NCBI RefSeq assembly: GCF_009928685.1
Contig: NZ_WWEO01000040.1
Coordinates: forward strand, 62,001 to 126,000
DNA from: Mucilaginibacter agri
GTDB taxonomy: Bacteria > Bacteroidota > Bacteroidia > Sphingobacteriales > Sphingobacteriaceae
Direction of reading: 5' to 3'
DNA length: 64,000 nucleotides
Positions 8,229-16,971 of this stretch are shown one piece after another. The translations under genes and the position numbers were made by a program. The notes below the pieces were generated by a model, which was not told where the DNA came from, did no database searches, and saw nothing but the letters and a program-made list of their open reading frames with translations. Numbering within the stretch: position 1 is the stretch's first letter; each line of letters begins with the position of its first letter.

Positions 8229-10103
8229 TTATTTAGGTTGGGGTTTCACAATTAATACAGGCACGTTAACCTTGTGGCGTACATCATTTACAGTAGTGCC
8301 GAAAATAAGGTCTTTTAAAAACTTGTGCCCGTGCGATCCCATTACCACAAAATCTATTCCTTCTTCTTTTACTATCTCGGCAATTGCCGTGCCTGTAGAG
8401 CCATAGCCAATATGCGCGTAAGCATCGTAGCCTAGGCTACGAATCTCGTCGGCATACTTTTGCAGGTTATCGGCATCGCTCTGAGTTTCCATATCCATTA
8501 CCTGTGTGCCATGATAACGCGCCCCCGCAGTCTCTACCACGTGCATCAGCGTATAGCGGGCATTTTTTCCCCCTTCCATCACACCGTGCCGGATGGACTC
8601 CCAGTCGTTCTTGGAAAAATCAATAGCTATACCGATGTGTTTATAATTAATGCGCTCTATCTCGTGCACGGCGCTTGCGATGCCGTGTGGCACGTCGTTA
8701 GCTTTATCCGGTGTGCGAAACAGTAGCGGGCGGATGGTAACGTAAAACAACAACAAAGCAATAGCTATAATAACCGGCATAATCAACCCATAAAGCACAA
8801 TTGGCGAAACAGCCCCACTTGTAACCCAGCCCTCAACTTCCTGCACAACCAACTGAACATTTAACGCGATAATAAGCGCCGCAAACACCCAGGCCAAGCC
8901 TTTTATCCAGGGACCGATCACAAATTTACCCATCCGTGCTCTGTCTGACGTAAAGTGGATCAACGGGATAACTGCAAAGCCCAACTGCAAGCTCAGCACT
9001 ACCTGGCTTAATACCAACAGGTGACCTAAAGCGTCGCCGCCAACATATATCAAGGTTAAATAAGCCGGGATAATGGCCAGCATACGTGTAAGCAAACGGC
9101 GCAACCAGGGTGCAACGCGCAGGTTAATATGGCCTTCCATTACAATTTGGCCTGCAAGGGTGCCCGTAATGGTCGAGCTTTGCCCAGCCGCTATCAGCGC
9201 TATGGCAAACAGCGTAGGGGCCATATTGCCAAATATTTTGCTCAGTAGTTTATAAGCATCCTGTATCTCGGCAATTTGGTGGTAACCATTTCTAAAAAAG
9301 GCACTGGCGGCTAGTATCAATATGGCGGCATTAACAAAAAAAGCGAGGTTCAGGGCAATGGTGGTATCCCAGAGGTTATATTTAATAGCATTGCGGATGC
9401 CTTTTTCTGTGCGTTCTATTTTGCGTGTCTGTACCAGCGAAGAATGCAGGTATAAATTGTGCGGCATTACGGTAGCCCCAATAATACCTATAGCTATATA
9501 AAGCGCATTGCCGGTGAGCTCATTCGGTAAAAAGCCTTTGCCAATTTCAACAATATCTGGCTTGGCAATAAACATTTCTATCAGGAAAGAGAACCCCACT
9601 ATAAATATCAGCGATACAATAAAGCTTTCGAGTTTACGCATACCCTTATTCATCAAAAACAGGAGCAAAAGGGTATCCAGCATGGTTATAGAGATGCCCC
9701 AAACCAAAGGCAAACCGAATAAAAGGTTTAAGCCGATGGCCATGCCGATGATCTCCGCTAGGTCGCAAGCTATTATTGCAATCTGCGCCAGTATAAACAG
9801 GCAAAAATTTACAAACCTGGAATAAGCGTGTTTGGAGGCCTGCGCCAAATCCAAGCCTCGCACAATACCCAATCGGGCGCTTAGTGATTGTAGTAAAAGA
9901 GCGATGAGATTAGAAAGAAGTAATACCCATATTAACCGGTAGCCAAACTGGCTGCCTGCAGCCAGATCGGTTGCCCAATTACCCGGGTCCATATAGCCTA
10001 CGCAAATGAGATAGGCAGGGCCAATAAAGGCTAAGAACCGTTTCCACCCGGTATTACCGTCGGTTGCTACAGAGCCGTGTACGTTACCTAGAGATTCGCT
10101 CAT
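8229..10103 (-). CDS. mntH: Nramp divalent metal transporter fused to a universal stress protein domain
   Basis: 624 residues. Residues 1-450 form an Nramp/MntH proton-coupled Mn2+/Fe2+ transporter with the TM1 metal-binding motif DPGN (YMDPGNWATDL) and the TM6 motif MPHN (ATVMPHNLYLHSS), and about 11-12 membrane helices. Residues 475-624 form a UspA-like domain with the nucleotide-binding pattern G-2x-G-9x-G-T (GSHGHKFLKDLIFGT) and a VPVLIVKP ending. The start overlaps the mntR stop by 4 bp, so the two genes are translationally coupled. The Usp tail may be a cytosolic ATP-sensing module; that role is inference. Confidence 0.93.
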   Translation of the reverse strand: MSESLGNVHGSVATDGNTGWKRFLAFIGPAYLICVGYMDPGNWATDLAAGSQFGYRLIWVLLLSNLIALLLQSLSARLGIVRGLDLAQASKHAYSRFVNFCLFILAQIAIIACDLAEIIGMAIGLNLLFGLPLVWGISITMLDTLLLLFLMNKGMRKLESFIVSLIFIVGFSFLIEMFIAKPDIVEIGKGFLPNELTGNALYIAIGIIGATVMPHNLYLHSSLVQTRKIERTEKGIRNAIKYNLWDTTIALNLAFFVNAAILILAASAFFRNGYHQIAEIQDAYKLLSKIFGNMAPTLFAIALIAAGQSSTITGTLAGQIVMEGHINLRVAPWLRRLLTRMLAIIPAYLTLIYVGGDALGHLLVLSQVVLSLQLGFAVIPLIHFTSDRARMGKFVIGPWIKGLAWVFAALIIALNVQLVVQEVEGWVTSGAVSPIVLYGLIMPVIIAIALLLFYVTIRPLLFRTPDKANDVPHGIASAVHEIERINYKHIGIAIDFSKNDWESIRHGVMEGGKNARYTLMHVVETAGARYHGTQVMDMETQSDADNLQKYADEIRSLGYDAYAHIGYGSTGTAIAEIVKEEGIDFVVMGSHGHKFLKDLIFGTTVNDVRHKVNVPVLIVKPQPK

Positions 10104-10756
10104 GAGGTTACTAAAATATTTTTGGCAGCTTCTTTACTGATGCTGATCTTGTTTTCTGATTGATTAACTGTTAACACCACCGATTGATCGTAAGCGAGGA
10201 TCTCTATCACCCTGATCTGGTTTCCCAGCATCAGGTTCAGTTTTTCCAGGTATTGCAAAAATGGAGGCGAATGCTCTCGTACACCCGATATCACTCCGCT
10301 TTCGTCAACATCCAACTGGCTTATTGGTTTAAATTCGTGGTGCTTTATTCGGCCATGCTTGTCGGGGATAGGGTCGCCATGTGGGTCGTATGCGGGGTAG
10401 TCCATAAACTGATCGAGACGGTCAACAAGCTCGGTGGAAGAGATATGTTCCAGTTCTTCAGCCATGTCGTGTACCTCATCCCATTTAAAATTGAGTTTTT
10501 CTACTAAAAAATACTCCCATAGACGGTGGCGGCGCACTACATCAACTGCAATTTTTTTTCCTACCTCTGTTAAGGTAACACCGTAATATCGGGTGTAGTC
10601 TATCAGTTTTTTTTCTGATAGTTTTTTCAACATGTCGGTAACTGAGGCGGCCTTAGTGTTCAGTATAGCAGCAAGTTGGTTGGTACTAACCGGTGCCGAA
10701 CCCTCTGATAATTTATAGATAGTTTTAAGATAGTTCTCTTCTGTAAACGTTTGCAT
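10100..10756 (-). CDS. mntR: DtxR/MntR-family metal-dependent transcriptional repressor
   Basis: 218 residues: an N-terminal winged helix (residues 1-60, ENYLKTIYKLSEG), a metal-binding dimerisation domain (residues 65-140, VVRRHRLWEYFLVEKL and an EELEH segment) and a C-terminal SH3/FeoA-like domain. It sits directly upstream of mntH with a 4-bp overlap, so it probably represses its own operon when Mn2+ or Fe2+ is plentiful. A matching palindrome lies 23 bp upstream of the start. Mn specificity is inferred from the neighbour. Confidence 0.9.
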   Translation of the reverse strand: MQTFTEENYLKTIYKLSEGSAPVSTNQLAAILNTKAASVTDMLKKLSEKKLIDYTRYYGVTLTEVGKKIAVDVVRRHRLWEYFLVEKLNFKWDEVHDMAEELEHISSTELVDRLDQFMDYPAYDPHGDPIPDKHGRIKHHEFKPISQLDVDESGVISGVREHSPPFLQYLEKLNLMLGNQIRVIEILAYDQSVVLTVNQSENKISISKEAAKNILVTS

Positions 10757-10778
10757 TTAATCAAATCTAAATAAATTA

Positions 10779-10792
10779 TTAGACTAATCTAA
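10779..10792. promoter_or_regulatory. Candidate MntR/DtxR operator
   Basis: TTAGACTAATCTAA is palindromic in 12 of 14 positions and resembles the TTAGGTTAG...CTAACCTAA type of DtxR-family box. It lies 23 bp upstream of mntR in the region shared with the divergent Lrp gene. Confidence 0.5.
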
Positions 10793-10865
10793 ATATTTAT
10801 TAGCTTAGAATTATTATTTGTGTAATGCCATTTTAAAAAAATTATATTTTGTTGCCGAGGGGTTA

Positions 10866-10873
10866 TATATTTG
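10866..10873 (+). promoter_or_regulatory. TAnnTTTG -7 element, leaderless-type, for the Lrp regulator
   Basis: TATATTTG ends 4 bp before the ATG at 10878, so transcription should start at about the start codon. Confidence 0.5.
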
Positions 10874-10877
10874 CAAC

Positions 10878-11348
10878 ATGGCAGCAGAATTAGATAAGAT
10901 TGATCTACAGATTTTAAAAATATTACAGGAAAATGGCAGGATAACCAATCTGCAACTCTCAAACGAGATCGGTTTATCGCCGGCACCCACCCTTGAGCGT
11001 GTGCGTAAACTGGAAAATGCCGAGTACATTAAGAGTTATCATGCCCTGGTGGATGAGGAAAAGCTTGGCCTGGGAATCAAAACCTTTATACAGATCTCGC
11101 TTGATTTTCATAAGAACAACACCATTCAGATATTTTTAGACGAGATCCAGAAAATTAAAGAAGTGACGGAGTGCCACCATGTAACCGGGCAATGTGATTT
11201 TTTGCTAAAGGTTTACGTACGCGACATAAAATCGTACGAGCAGTTGATTATGGAAAAAATCAGCCGCATTACCGTGGTTAAAACTTTCCAAACCATGATG
11301 ATCATGTCTACCAGCAAAAAGGAGCCGATAGTACCTTTGGAGTATTAA
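10878..11348 (+). CDS. Lrp/AsnC family transcriptional regulator
   Basis: 156 residues: a winged helix-turn-helix (LDKIDLQILKILQENGRITN, then LSNEIGLSPAPTLERVRKLE) followed by a RAM/AsnC ligand-binding domain with the TGQCDFLLKVYVRD core. I chose ATG 10878, which sits right after TATATTTG, rather than the TTG at 10818. It is divergent from mntR. The effector, presumably an amino acid, cannot be read from sequence. Confidence 0.92.
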   Translation: MAAELDKIDLQILKILQENGRITNLQLSNEIGLSPAPTLERVRKLENAEYIKSYHALVDEEKLGLGIKTFIQISLDFHKNNTIQIFLDEIQKIKEVTECHHVTGQCDFLLKVYVRDIKSYEQLIMEKISRITVVKTFQTMMIMSTSKKEPIVPLEY

Positions 11349-11432
11349 TTAATTTGTTGATTTGTCAATTTGTTAATGACGCCCTTCTGGTTGAGTAATT
11401 AACAAATTGACAAATTATCTCATTAACAAATT
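11347..11432. repeat. AT-rich inverted repeat between lrp and ung
   Basis: A perfect 17-bp inverted repeat (TTTGTCAATTTGTTAAT at 11361-11377 and its complement at 11398-11414) is extended by further AATTTGTT/AACAAATT blocks. It fills the space between the convergent lrp and ung genes and could terminate both. The same TTTGTCAATTTGTTAAT vocabulary recurs at about 14938-15000 and near 44535-44651. Confidence 0.7.
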
Positions 11433-11434
11433 AA

Positions 11435-12112
11435 TTAATTTATCTGCCAGTCAATAGGCTTCTTACCCTCCTGTATCAAATAGGCGTTGGCCTTTGAAAA
11501 TGGCTTGGAACCATAAAACCCTCGTTCTACTGACAGGGGAGAAGGGTGTACAGATTTGATAATATGATGCTTAGTCTGATCTATCAAACTGATTTTTGAT
11601 TGCGCATAATTGCCCCATAGAATAAATACCAATCCCTTTTTCTCTTCCGATAGTTTGCGAATCACCTCGTCGGTAAAAACTTCCCATCCTTTTTTCTGAT
11701 GCGATGCGGCTTCGCTTGCGCGAACGGTGAGTGTTGCGTTAAGTAGTAACACCCCTTGTTGCGCCCATTCTTCGAGATTGCCGTGGCTTGGTTTGGTGAA
11801 GCCGGGGATATCGGTTAATAATTCTTTATAAATATTTTGCAGCGATTTGGGTATGGCAATACCTTTTTGTACCGAGAAGGATAAGCCGTGGGCTTGGTTT
11901 GGCCCGTGATAGGGGTCTTGCCCAAGTATTACTACCTCAACTTTATCCCATGCCGTGGTGTTAAAAGCATTAAAAATATCCTTGTTTCTGGGGTATACAA
12001 CCTGTCCATTATCGTGCTCCTGCTTCAAAAATTCGCGTAGTTTAAGCATGTAAGGTTTATCAAATTCATCCTTCAGAACATTAAGCCAGCCGGGTTCCAA
12101 ATCTATCGCCAT
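11435..12112 (-). CDS. ung: Uracil-DNA glycosylase, family 1
   Basis: Removes uracil from DNA at the start of base excision repair. The catalytic water-activating motif is [18 protein letters not shown] and the DNA-intercalation motif is [11 protein letters not shown]. It is 225 residues, as expected. It is convergent with the Lrp gene. Confidence 0.97.
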   Translation of the reverse strand: MAIDLEPGWLNVLKDEFDKPYMLKLREFLKQEHDNGQVVYPRNKDIFNAFNTTAWDKVEVVILGQDPYHGPNQAHGLSFSVQKGIAIPKSLQNIYKELLTDIPGFTKPSHGNLEEWAQQGVLLLNATLTVRASEAASHQKKGWEVFTDEVIRKLSEEKKGLVFILWGNYAQSKISLIDQTKHHIIKSVHPSPLSVERGFYGSKPFSKANAYLIQEGKKPIDWQIN

Positions 12113-12184
12113 AAATATTTAGTAATTGTTGATTTAACGTACAAATAAACGGATATTTGCGCTTTAATATATTCATAAACAATT

Positions 12185-12730
12185 ATGTCAAATATTGTTC
12201 GGCTTATTATAGCCTGTGTGGTACTTGGAGCGGCCATCGCTCTGGCGGGATTTGGTTTCTGGGGATGGGGTATACTGGTACTTTTAATTGGTGGTATTAT
12301 ACTGCTAAGCTTCTTTTTTAACGAAAACATGATTATTGCGCAATATTATCTGCGTAAAGAAAATAGCGATGAGGCCGAAAAATGGCTGCTTAAAATTAAA
12401 GATTACGAAAAAGAGTTGTACAAAACCCAACATGGTTATTACAACATGCTTTTAGGTTTAATTGAATCGCGCAAGGCGCCAATGAAATCTGAAAAGTATT
12501 TTAAGAAAGCTTTGTCGTTAGGTATGAAAATGTCGCACAATACGGCATTGGCTAAACTGAGCCTGGCGGGTATTTGCATTGCTAAGCGCAACAAGCGCGA
12601 GGCGCAGCAATATTTATCTGAGGCAACTAAAGAGGATAAAAACAAGCTATTGGCAGATCAGATAAAAATGATGAAAGGACAGCTTGCCCAAATGGATAAA
12701 CAGGTACAAAGAGGATATCGCAACTACTAA
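12185..12730 (+). CDS. Membrane-anchored TPR-like protein of unknown function
   Basis: 181 residues. Two hydrophobic helices lie at residues 5-23 and 25-45 (GFGFWGWGILVLLIGGIILL). The cytosolic or periplasmic part is helical and TPR-like: paired helices around SDEAEKWLLKIKDYEKELY, KSEKYFKKALSLG and KREAQQYLSEATKED. No enzyme motif is visible. It is divergent from ung and is probably a single gene. Confidence 0.75.
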   Translation: MSNIVRLIIACVVLGAAIALAGFGFWGWGILVLLIGGIILLSFFFNENMIIAQYYLRKENSDEAEKWLLKIKDYEKELYKTQHGYYNMLLGLIESRKAPMKSEKYFKKALSLGMKMSHNTALAKLSLAGICIAKRNKREAQQYLSEATKEDKNKLLADQIKMMKGQLAQMDKQVQRGYRNY

Positions 12731-12784
12731 ACGGTAGTTGTAATATTCGTTGATCTGTAAAAAATAAGGAAAAAAGAGAACGGA

Positions 12785-13015
12785 TTATTTTTCTTCGATA
12801 GAACCAAAATAGTCTGGCTCTGAAGAGTGATTTTGGCTAGGCGAAATGTGTCTGTCCGGAATGTAAAGATCATCCTCGGTCGGGTTTGCGATCTCTACCT
12901 GCTTCAGTAAGCTGCGTATGAAAGAAAGGCCGAATTTTTTGCGATCCAATTTGATCAGGTATTCCTGCTCTGTAATCTCTAAAGTCATATGCTTGTATTT
13001 ATGTTGTTCTTCCAT
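12785..13015 (-). CDS. Small hypothetical protein, 76 residues
   Basis: A short soluble protein with a helical centre (YLIKLDRKKFGLSFIRSLLK) and an acidic, polar tail. No family is recognised. ATG at 13015 is used; an in-frame ATG at residue 10 is an alternative. It sits alone between two convergent neighbours, and its coding-like composition is its main support. Confidence 0.6.
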   Translation of the reverse strand: MEEQHKYKHMTLEITEQEYLIKLDRKKFGLSFIRSLLKQVEIANPTEDDLYIPDRHISPSQNHSSEPDYFGSIEEK

Positions 13016-13083
13016 AAAGTTAAAACAGCAGATTAAACAAAAAGTTATGTCGACTTTAAGTTTCGGTTAAATAAGACATTCAT

Positions 13084-13133
13084 ATAACATAAAAAGCCAT
13101 CCCAACGTTCGTTCGGATGGCTTTTTATGTTAT
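13084..13133. terminator. Strong hairpin terminator downstream of lysS
   Basis: 19-bp arms (ATAACATAAAAAGCCATCC and its complement) enclose a 12-nt loop. The core is flanked by A and T tracts on both sides, so it can work in either direction. Confidence 0.85.
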
Positions 13134-13155
13134 GTTTTGAATTGGGGAGCCGATT

Positions 13156-14880
13156 TTATTCGAACCAAGCCATCACGGCTTCTTTAGCCGGCATGGTAAT
13201 ATCCAGTTTCATTTTTTTGCGCATTCCGCCTAAATCATTAAATACTTTATTAGGGTTAGCGGCCTTTAATTCTTCAACTGTATTGAAGCCCATTTTATTT
13301 ACCACCGGTACCCACTCTGCGGGCACACCAGCTTCGATAAAGTCATCGGCTGTAGCAACCTTTGCTTTTTTCTCAGGGCGCATTTGAGGAAAGAATAATA
13401 CCTCCTGAATAGTGCTTTGATTGGTTAACATCATCACCAGGCGGTCGATACCGATACCTAGGCCCGATGTTGGTGGCATACCGTATTCTAAAGCACGTAA
13501 AAAGTCCTCGTCCATAGCCATAGCCTCGTCATCACCACGGCCGGCTAAGATCAGCTGATCTTCCAAGCGTTGGCGCTGATCCAACGGATCATTCAGTTCA
13601 GAATAGGCGTTACCTAATTCCTTACCATTAACGAATAACTCGAAACGCTCTACCAAACCTTCTTTGGTCCGGTGCTTTTTGGCCAATGGCGACATTTCAA
13701 CCGGGTAGTCGGTAATATAAGTAGGCTGTATCAGGTTAGCTTCAACTTTAGCGCTGAAGATTTCGTCAACCAGCTTACCTTTACCCATAGTGGTATCAAC
13801 CTCAATAGCCAAATCACGACAGGTTTGGCGCAGGGCAGCTTCGTCCATAGCAGATACATCGATGCCTGTGTATTTTAAAATAGAATCATACATCGACAGT
13901 TTCTCATACGGCCCGGCAAAATTAATCTCGTTAGCACCCACCTGTACAGTTGGTACACCATTTACCGCACGTGCAACTTTTTCCAAACATTGCTCTAACA
14001 TGGCCATCATCCAGATGTAATCCTTGTAGGCTACATAGATTTCCATCATGGTAAACTCCGGGTTGTGGGTACGGTCCATGCCCTCATTGCGAAACATCTT
14101 GCCAAACTCATAAACACCATCAAAACCGGCTACGATCAAACGTTTCAGGTAAAGCTCGTTGGCGATACGCAAAAACAGCGGCATATCCAGCGTGTTGTGG
14201 TGCGTAGCGAATGGCCGTGCTGCAGCACCGCCATGTACAGGCTGCAGAATAGGGGTTTCTACTTCAAACCAGCCCTGCTCGTTAAAATAATTACGCATGG
14301 TGCTGATCACCTTGGTGCGTTTCATGAAGATCTGTTTGAAATCCGGGTTAACGGTCAGATCCACATAGCGTTGACGGTAACGCAACTCAGGGTCGGTAAA
14401 ACCGTCGAAAGTGTTACCCTCCTCATCGCGTTTAACGATAGGAAGTGGTTTTAATGATTTAGCCAAAACAGTCATTTCTTGCGTATGCACAGAAATTTCG
14501 CCGGTTTGGGTTAAAAACACGTAGCCTTTAATGCCGATGTAATCGCCAATATCTAACAGCTTCTTAAATACAGTGTTGTAAAGCGTTTTATCTTCGCCAG
14601 GGCAAATATCATCGCGCTTCAGGTAAACCTGCACACGGCCGGTTGAGTCCTGCAGCTCTAAAAAAGAGGCATTACCCATAATACGGCGGGTCATGATACG
14701 GCCGGCAAGCTGTACCTGTTGGTAAGCCTCCGGGTTTGCATTAAAATTATCTTTAATATCCTGAGCCCAGGCATTTACGGCGTAAGCTTCGGCCGGGTAA
14801 GGCTCAATGCCTAAGGCGCGTAGCTGCTGTAACGATTCGCGGCGTAAAATTTCCTGCTCAGATAATGCTGCAATACTCAT
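13156..14880 (-). CDS. lysS: Lysyl-tRNA synthetase, class II
   Basis: Charges tRNA-Lys. An N-terminal OB-fold anticodon-binding domain (residues 55-160) precedes the class II core with motif 2 ([20 protein letters not shown]) and motif 3 ([14 protein letters not shown]). At 574 residues it is longer than the roughly 500 of E. coli LysS, because about 70 residues follow the normal FPQMRPE ending (residues 504-574, [14 protein letters not shown] and [20 protein letters not shown]). That tail looks like a helix-hairpin-helix extension, as I recall for Bacteroidota LysRS. Confidence 0.97.
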   Translation of the reverse strand: MSIAALSEQEILRRESLQQLRALGIEPYPAEAYAVNAWAQDIKDNFNANPEAYQQVQLAGRIMTRRIMGNASFLELQDSTGRVQVYLKRDDICPGEDKTLYNTVFKKLLDIGDYIGIKGYVFLTQTGEISVHTQEMTVLAKSLKPLPIVKRDEEGNTFDGFTDPELRYRQRYVDLTVNPDFKQIFMKRTKVISTMRNYFNEQGWFEVETPILQPVHGGAAARPFATHHNTLDMPLFLRIANELYLKRLIVAGFDGVYEFGKMFRNEGMDRTHNPEFTMMEIYVAYKDYIWMMAMLEQCLEKVARAVNGVPTVQVGANEINFAGPYEKLSMYDSILKYTGIDVSAMDEAALRQTCRDLAIEVDTTMGKGKLVDEIFSAKVEANLIQPTYITDYPVEMSPLAKKHRTKEGLVERFELFVNGKELGNAYSELNDPLDQRQRLEDQLILAGRGDDEAMAMDEDFLRALEYGMPPTSGLGIGIDRLVMMLTNQSTIQEVLFFPQMRPEKKAKVATADDFIEAGVPAEWVPVVNKMGFNTVEELKAANPNKVFNDLGGMRKKMKLDITMPAKEAVMAWFE

Positions 14881-14907
14881 AGTAAAACGCTAAAAATTAT
14901 AAGGTTG

Positions 14908-14915
14908 CAAAAATA
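14908..14915 (-). promoter_or_regulatory. TAnnTTTG -7 element for lysS
   Basis: TATTTTTG on the minus strand lies 27 bp upstream of the lysS ATG, predicting a leader of roughly 20 nt. Confidence 0.5.
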
Positions 14916-15061
14916 GGATTTTTTGGCCGAAAAAGTTTGTTGATGAGGTGATTTGTTGATTTGTCAATTGTCATTTACCATCAGTCAATGGTCATTTGTC
15001 TTTCATCCTCTTGGTTCTATCCCTGAGTAATGACTAACTTTAAAATTCACACCTACGTTTT

Positions 15062-15799
15062 ATGAAAAAAGTACTGATTACAGGGGCCAACAAAAGCATT
15101 GGCTTTGAGGCAACCCGCCAACTATTACAGCAAGGCTATTATGTATACTTAGGCAGCAGAGACCTGCAAAAAGGCACTGAAGCTGTAGATAAATTAAAAG
15201 CCGAAGGCCTAAGCAATGTCGAAGTCTTACAAATTGACGTAAGCAATGATGCATCGGTAGATGCTGCGTTTAAGGAATTATCTGCAAAGACAGATGTGTT
15301 AGATGTGTTGATTAACAATGCTGGTATCAGCGGCGGATTTCCGCAAACTGCGTTAACTACTTCTCCCGATGTACTTCGTGAAGTTTTTGAGACTAATGTG
15401 TTCGGCGTAGCAAAGGTTACCGTTACATTTTTACCGCTTCTGCAAAAATCGGCTGAGCCGCGCATTGTAAACGTAACCTCCGGACTGGGCTCTATAACCT
15501 TGCACACTGACCCGAATTGGAAATATTACCAGGTAAAGAGTGCTGCTTACGGCCCGTCGAAATCTGCTTTGAATGCTTATACCGTAGTGTTGGCTTACGA
15601 ACTTAAAGACACCAACTTTAAAGTAAATGCCGTAGACCCAGGTTATACCGCCACAGATTTTAACAATCACAATGGCCCTGGTACGGTAGAAGATGCTGCA
15701 AAGCGCGTAGTAAAGGCTGCCGTTTTAGAAGCTGATGGCCCAACCGGTCAGTTCTTTAGCGATGATAATTCGCCGGAGACAGGGATTAGTCCTTGGTAG
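15062..15799 (+). CDS. SDR family NAD(P)-dependent oxidoreductase
   Basis: 245-residue classical short-chain dehydrogenase. It has the cofactor motif TGANKSIG at the N-terminus, the NNAG motif (INNAGISGG), a catalytic Ser in VNVTSGLGS, Tyr and Lys in YGPSKSALNAY, and PGYTATDFN after the active site. The substrate is unknown. It is a single gene followed by an inverted repeat element. Confidence 0.93.
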   Translation: MKKVLITGANKSIGFEATRQLLQQGYYVYLGSRDLQKGTEAVDKLKAEGLSNVEVLQIDVSNDASVDAAFKELSAKTDVLDVLINNAGISGGFPQTALTTSPDVLREVFETNVFGVAKVTVTFLPLLQKSAEPRIVNVTSGLGSITLHTDPNWKYYQVKSAAYGPSKSALNAYTVVLAYELKDTNFKVNAVDPGYTATDFNNHNGPGTVEDAAKRVVKAAVLEADGPTGQFFSDDNSPETGISPW

Positions 15800-15808
15800 A
15801 TGTTGACC

Positions 15809-15902
15809 TTGTCATTCAGAGCGATAGCGAAGAATCTTTTACAATTGCTTATCGAACATCACAGGCGAAGAAGATATTTCGCTATCGCTCAATATGACAA
15901 AA
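15809..15902. repeat. GTCAT...ATGAC inverted repeat element
   Basis: An element of about 94 bp with imperfect complementary ends (GTCATTCAGAGCGATAGCGA at the left, its complement with a small change at the right). It is nearly identical in its left half to the element at 16868. Confidence 0.75.
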
Positions 15903-15903
15903 T

Positions 15904-16218
15904 TTATTTTGAATTTAATATCTGAAAGAGTATTTCCGTTAATGAGTATTGGTCGCAGTAATACTTCGCAATTGTCCCCGGAGTTTTATAAGGCGAAATA
16001 TTAAATCCATCCTCGATATCATTGTACCAAATAACTTGTGTGTCGAGAATTGCGACTGCCCAAAATCCTCCGCCTGCTTGTCCATAATTTTCTTCCTGCC
16101 ATTTCTCAGGGATTATTTTAATTAGTTGCCAAAAACTTAGCAACTTGGTGGGCATAGTTGATTCGGCTTTTGCTATTTCAGTAGAAATATCTTCGAATGA
16201 TATCGGTTTCCATATCAT
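15904..16218 (-). CDS. Hypothetical protein, 104 residues
   Basis: No recognised family. The sequence is soluble with several Trp residues (MIWKPISFEDI, LLSFWQLIKIIPEKW). The start is 1 bp beyond the stop of the sugar acetyltransferase, so the two are likely co-transcribed. A repeat element abuts its stop codon. Confidence 0.6.
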   Translation of the reverse strand: MIWKPISFEDISTEIAKAESTMPTKLLSFWQLIKIIPEKWQEENYGQAGGGFWAVAILDTQVIWYNDIEDGFNISPYKTPGTIAKYYCDQYSLTEILFQILNSK

Positions 16219-16219
16219 A

Positions 16220-16771
16220 TCACAATTTCCTGATCACCTTCGCCGGATTCCCTACCGCCAAACTATCATCCGGAATATCTTTAGTAACTACAGAGCCCGC
16301 GCCGATAACACAACGGTTACCAATAGTTACACCCGGACAAATTACCGTCCCGCCACCAATCCAGCAATCGTCGCCGATGGTTACGGGTTTGCCAAATTCG
16401 GTGCTGCGGCGCTCAATAGCATTTAAAGGGTGACTTGCGGTGTAAACCTGCACTGCAGGGGCGAAAAACACATTGTTGCCGATGGTTACTTTACAAACAT
16501 CCAACACCACGCAGTTTACATTGAAATATACGTTGATGCCACAATGGATATTATAGCCATAGTCGGCATGAAATGGTGGCTCGATATATAAACCCTCACC
16601 TGCGTTTGGGATAAGTTCTCTGACGATCTCTTTAGCTGCATCATTAAACAAATACTCGGTAACGTTTAAACGGTGAAGCAGTTTCTTAGCATCGGTACGA
16701 CCTTTCACCAGTTCGGGATCGTTAGCGAGGTAGGCTTCGCCATCGAGCATTTTTTGTTTTTCTGATTTCAT
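16220..16771 (-). CDS. Maltose/galactoside-type O-acetyltransferase (left-handed beta-helix)
   Basis: 183 residues. An N-terminal cap (KMLDGEAYLANDPEL) precedes hexapeptide repeats forming a left-handed beta-helix (IGNNVFFAPAVQVYTASHPL, then IGDDCWIGGGTVICPGVTIG). It ends in SLAVGNPAKVIRKL, typical of acetyl-CoA-dependent sugar acetyltransferases of the Maa/LacA group. The acceptor sugar cannot be told. It heads a two-gene unit with the 104-residue hypothetical. Confidence 0.92.
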   Translation of the reverse strand: MKSEKQKMLDGEAYLANDPELVKGRTDAKKLLHRLNVTEYLFNDAAKEIVRELIPNAGEGLYIEPPFHADYGYNIHCGINVYFNVNCVVLDVCKVTIGNNVFFAPAVQVYTASHPLNAIERRSTEFGKPVTIGDDCWIGGGTVICPGVTIGNRCVIGAGSVVTKDIPDDSLAVGNPAKVIRKL

Positions 16772-16867
16772 GGTGAAGCTAAGATAGCGAAGATGCGTCG
16801 CAGACGCAATGAAGTTTTAAGTAGCCGTTATGAACGCGCGTAAGAGGGTTACTTAAAACCTTAACCT

Positions 16868-16956
16868 TGTCATTCAGAGCGATAGCGAAGAATCTTCTTC
16901 ACTATGCATAATGGATTTACACAATGCAGAAGATTCCTCCTACGTCGGCATGACAA
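16868..16956. repeat. GTCAT...ATGAC inverted repeat element
   Basis: An element of about 89 bp. Its left half matches the 15809 element (GTCATTCAGAGCGATAGCGA). Its right half (AGATTCCTCCTACGTCGGCA) matches instead the GTCATTCCGACG family seen at 25408, so it looks like a mosaic of two subfamilies. Confidence 0.7.
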
Positions 16957-16971
16957 TTTTATCATTTCGCG

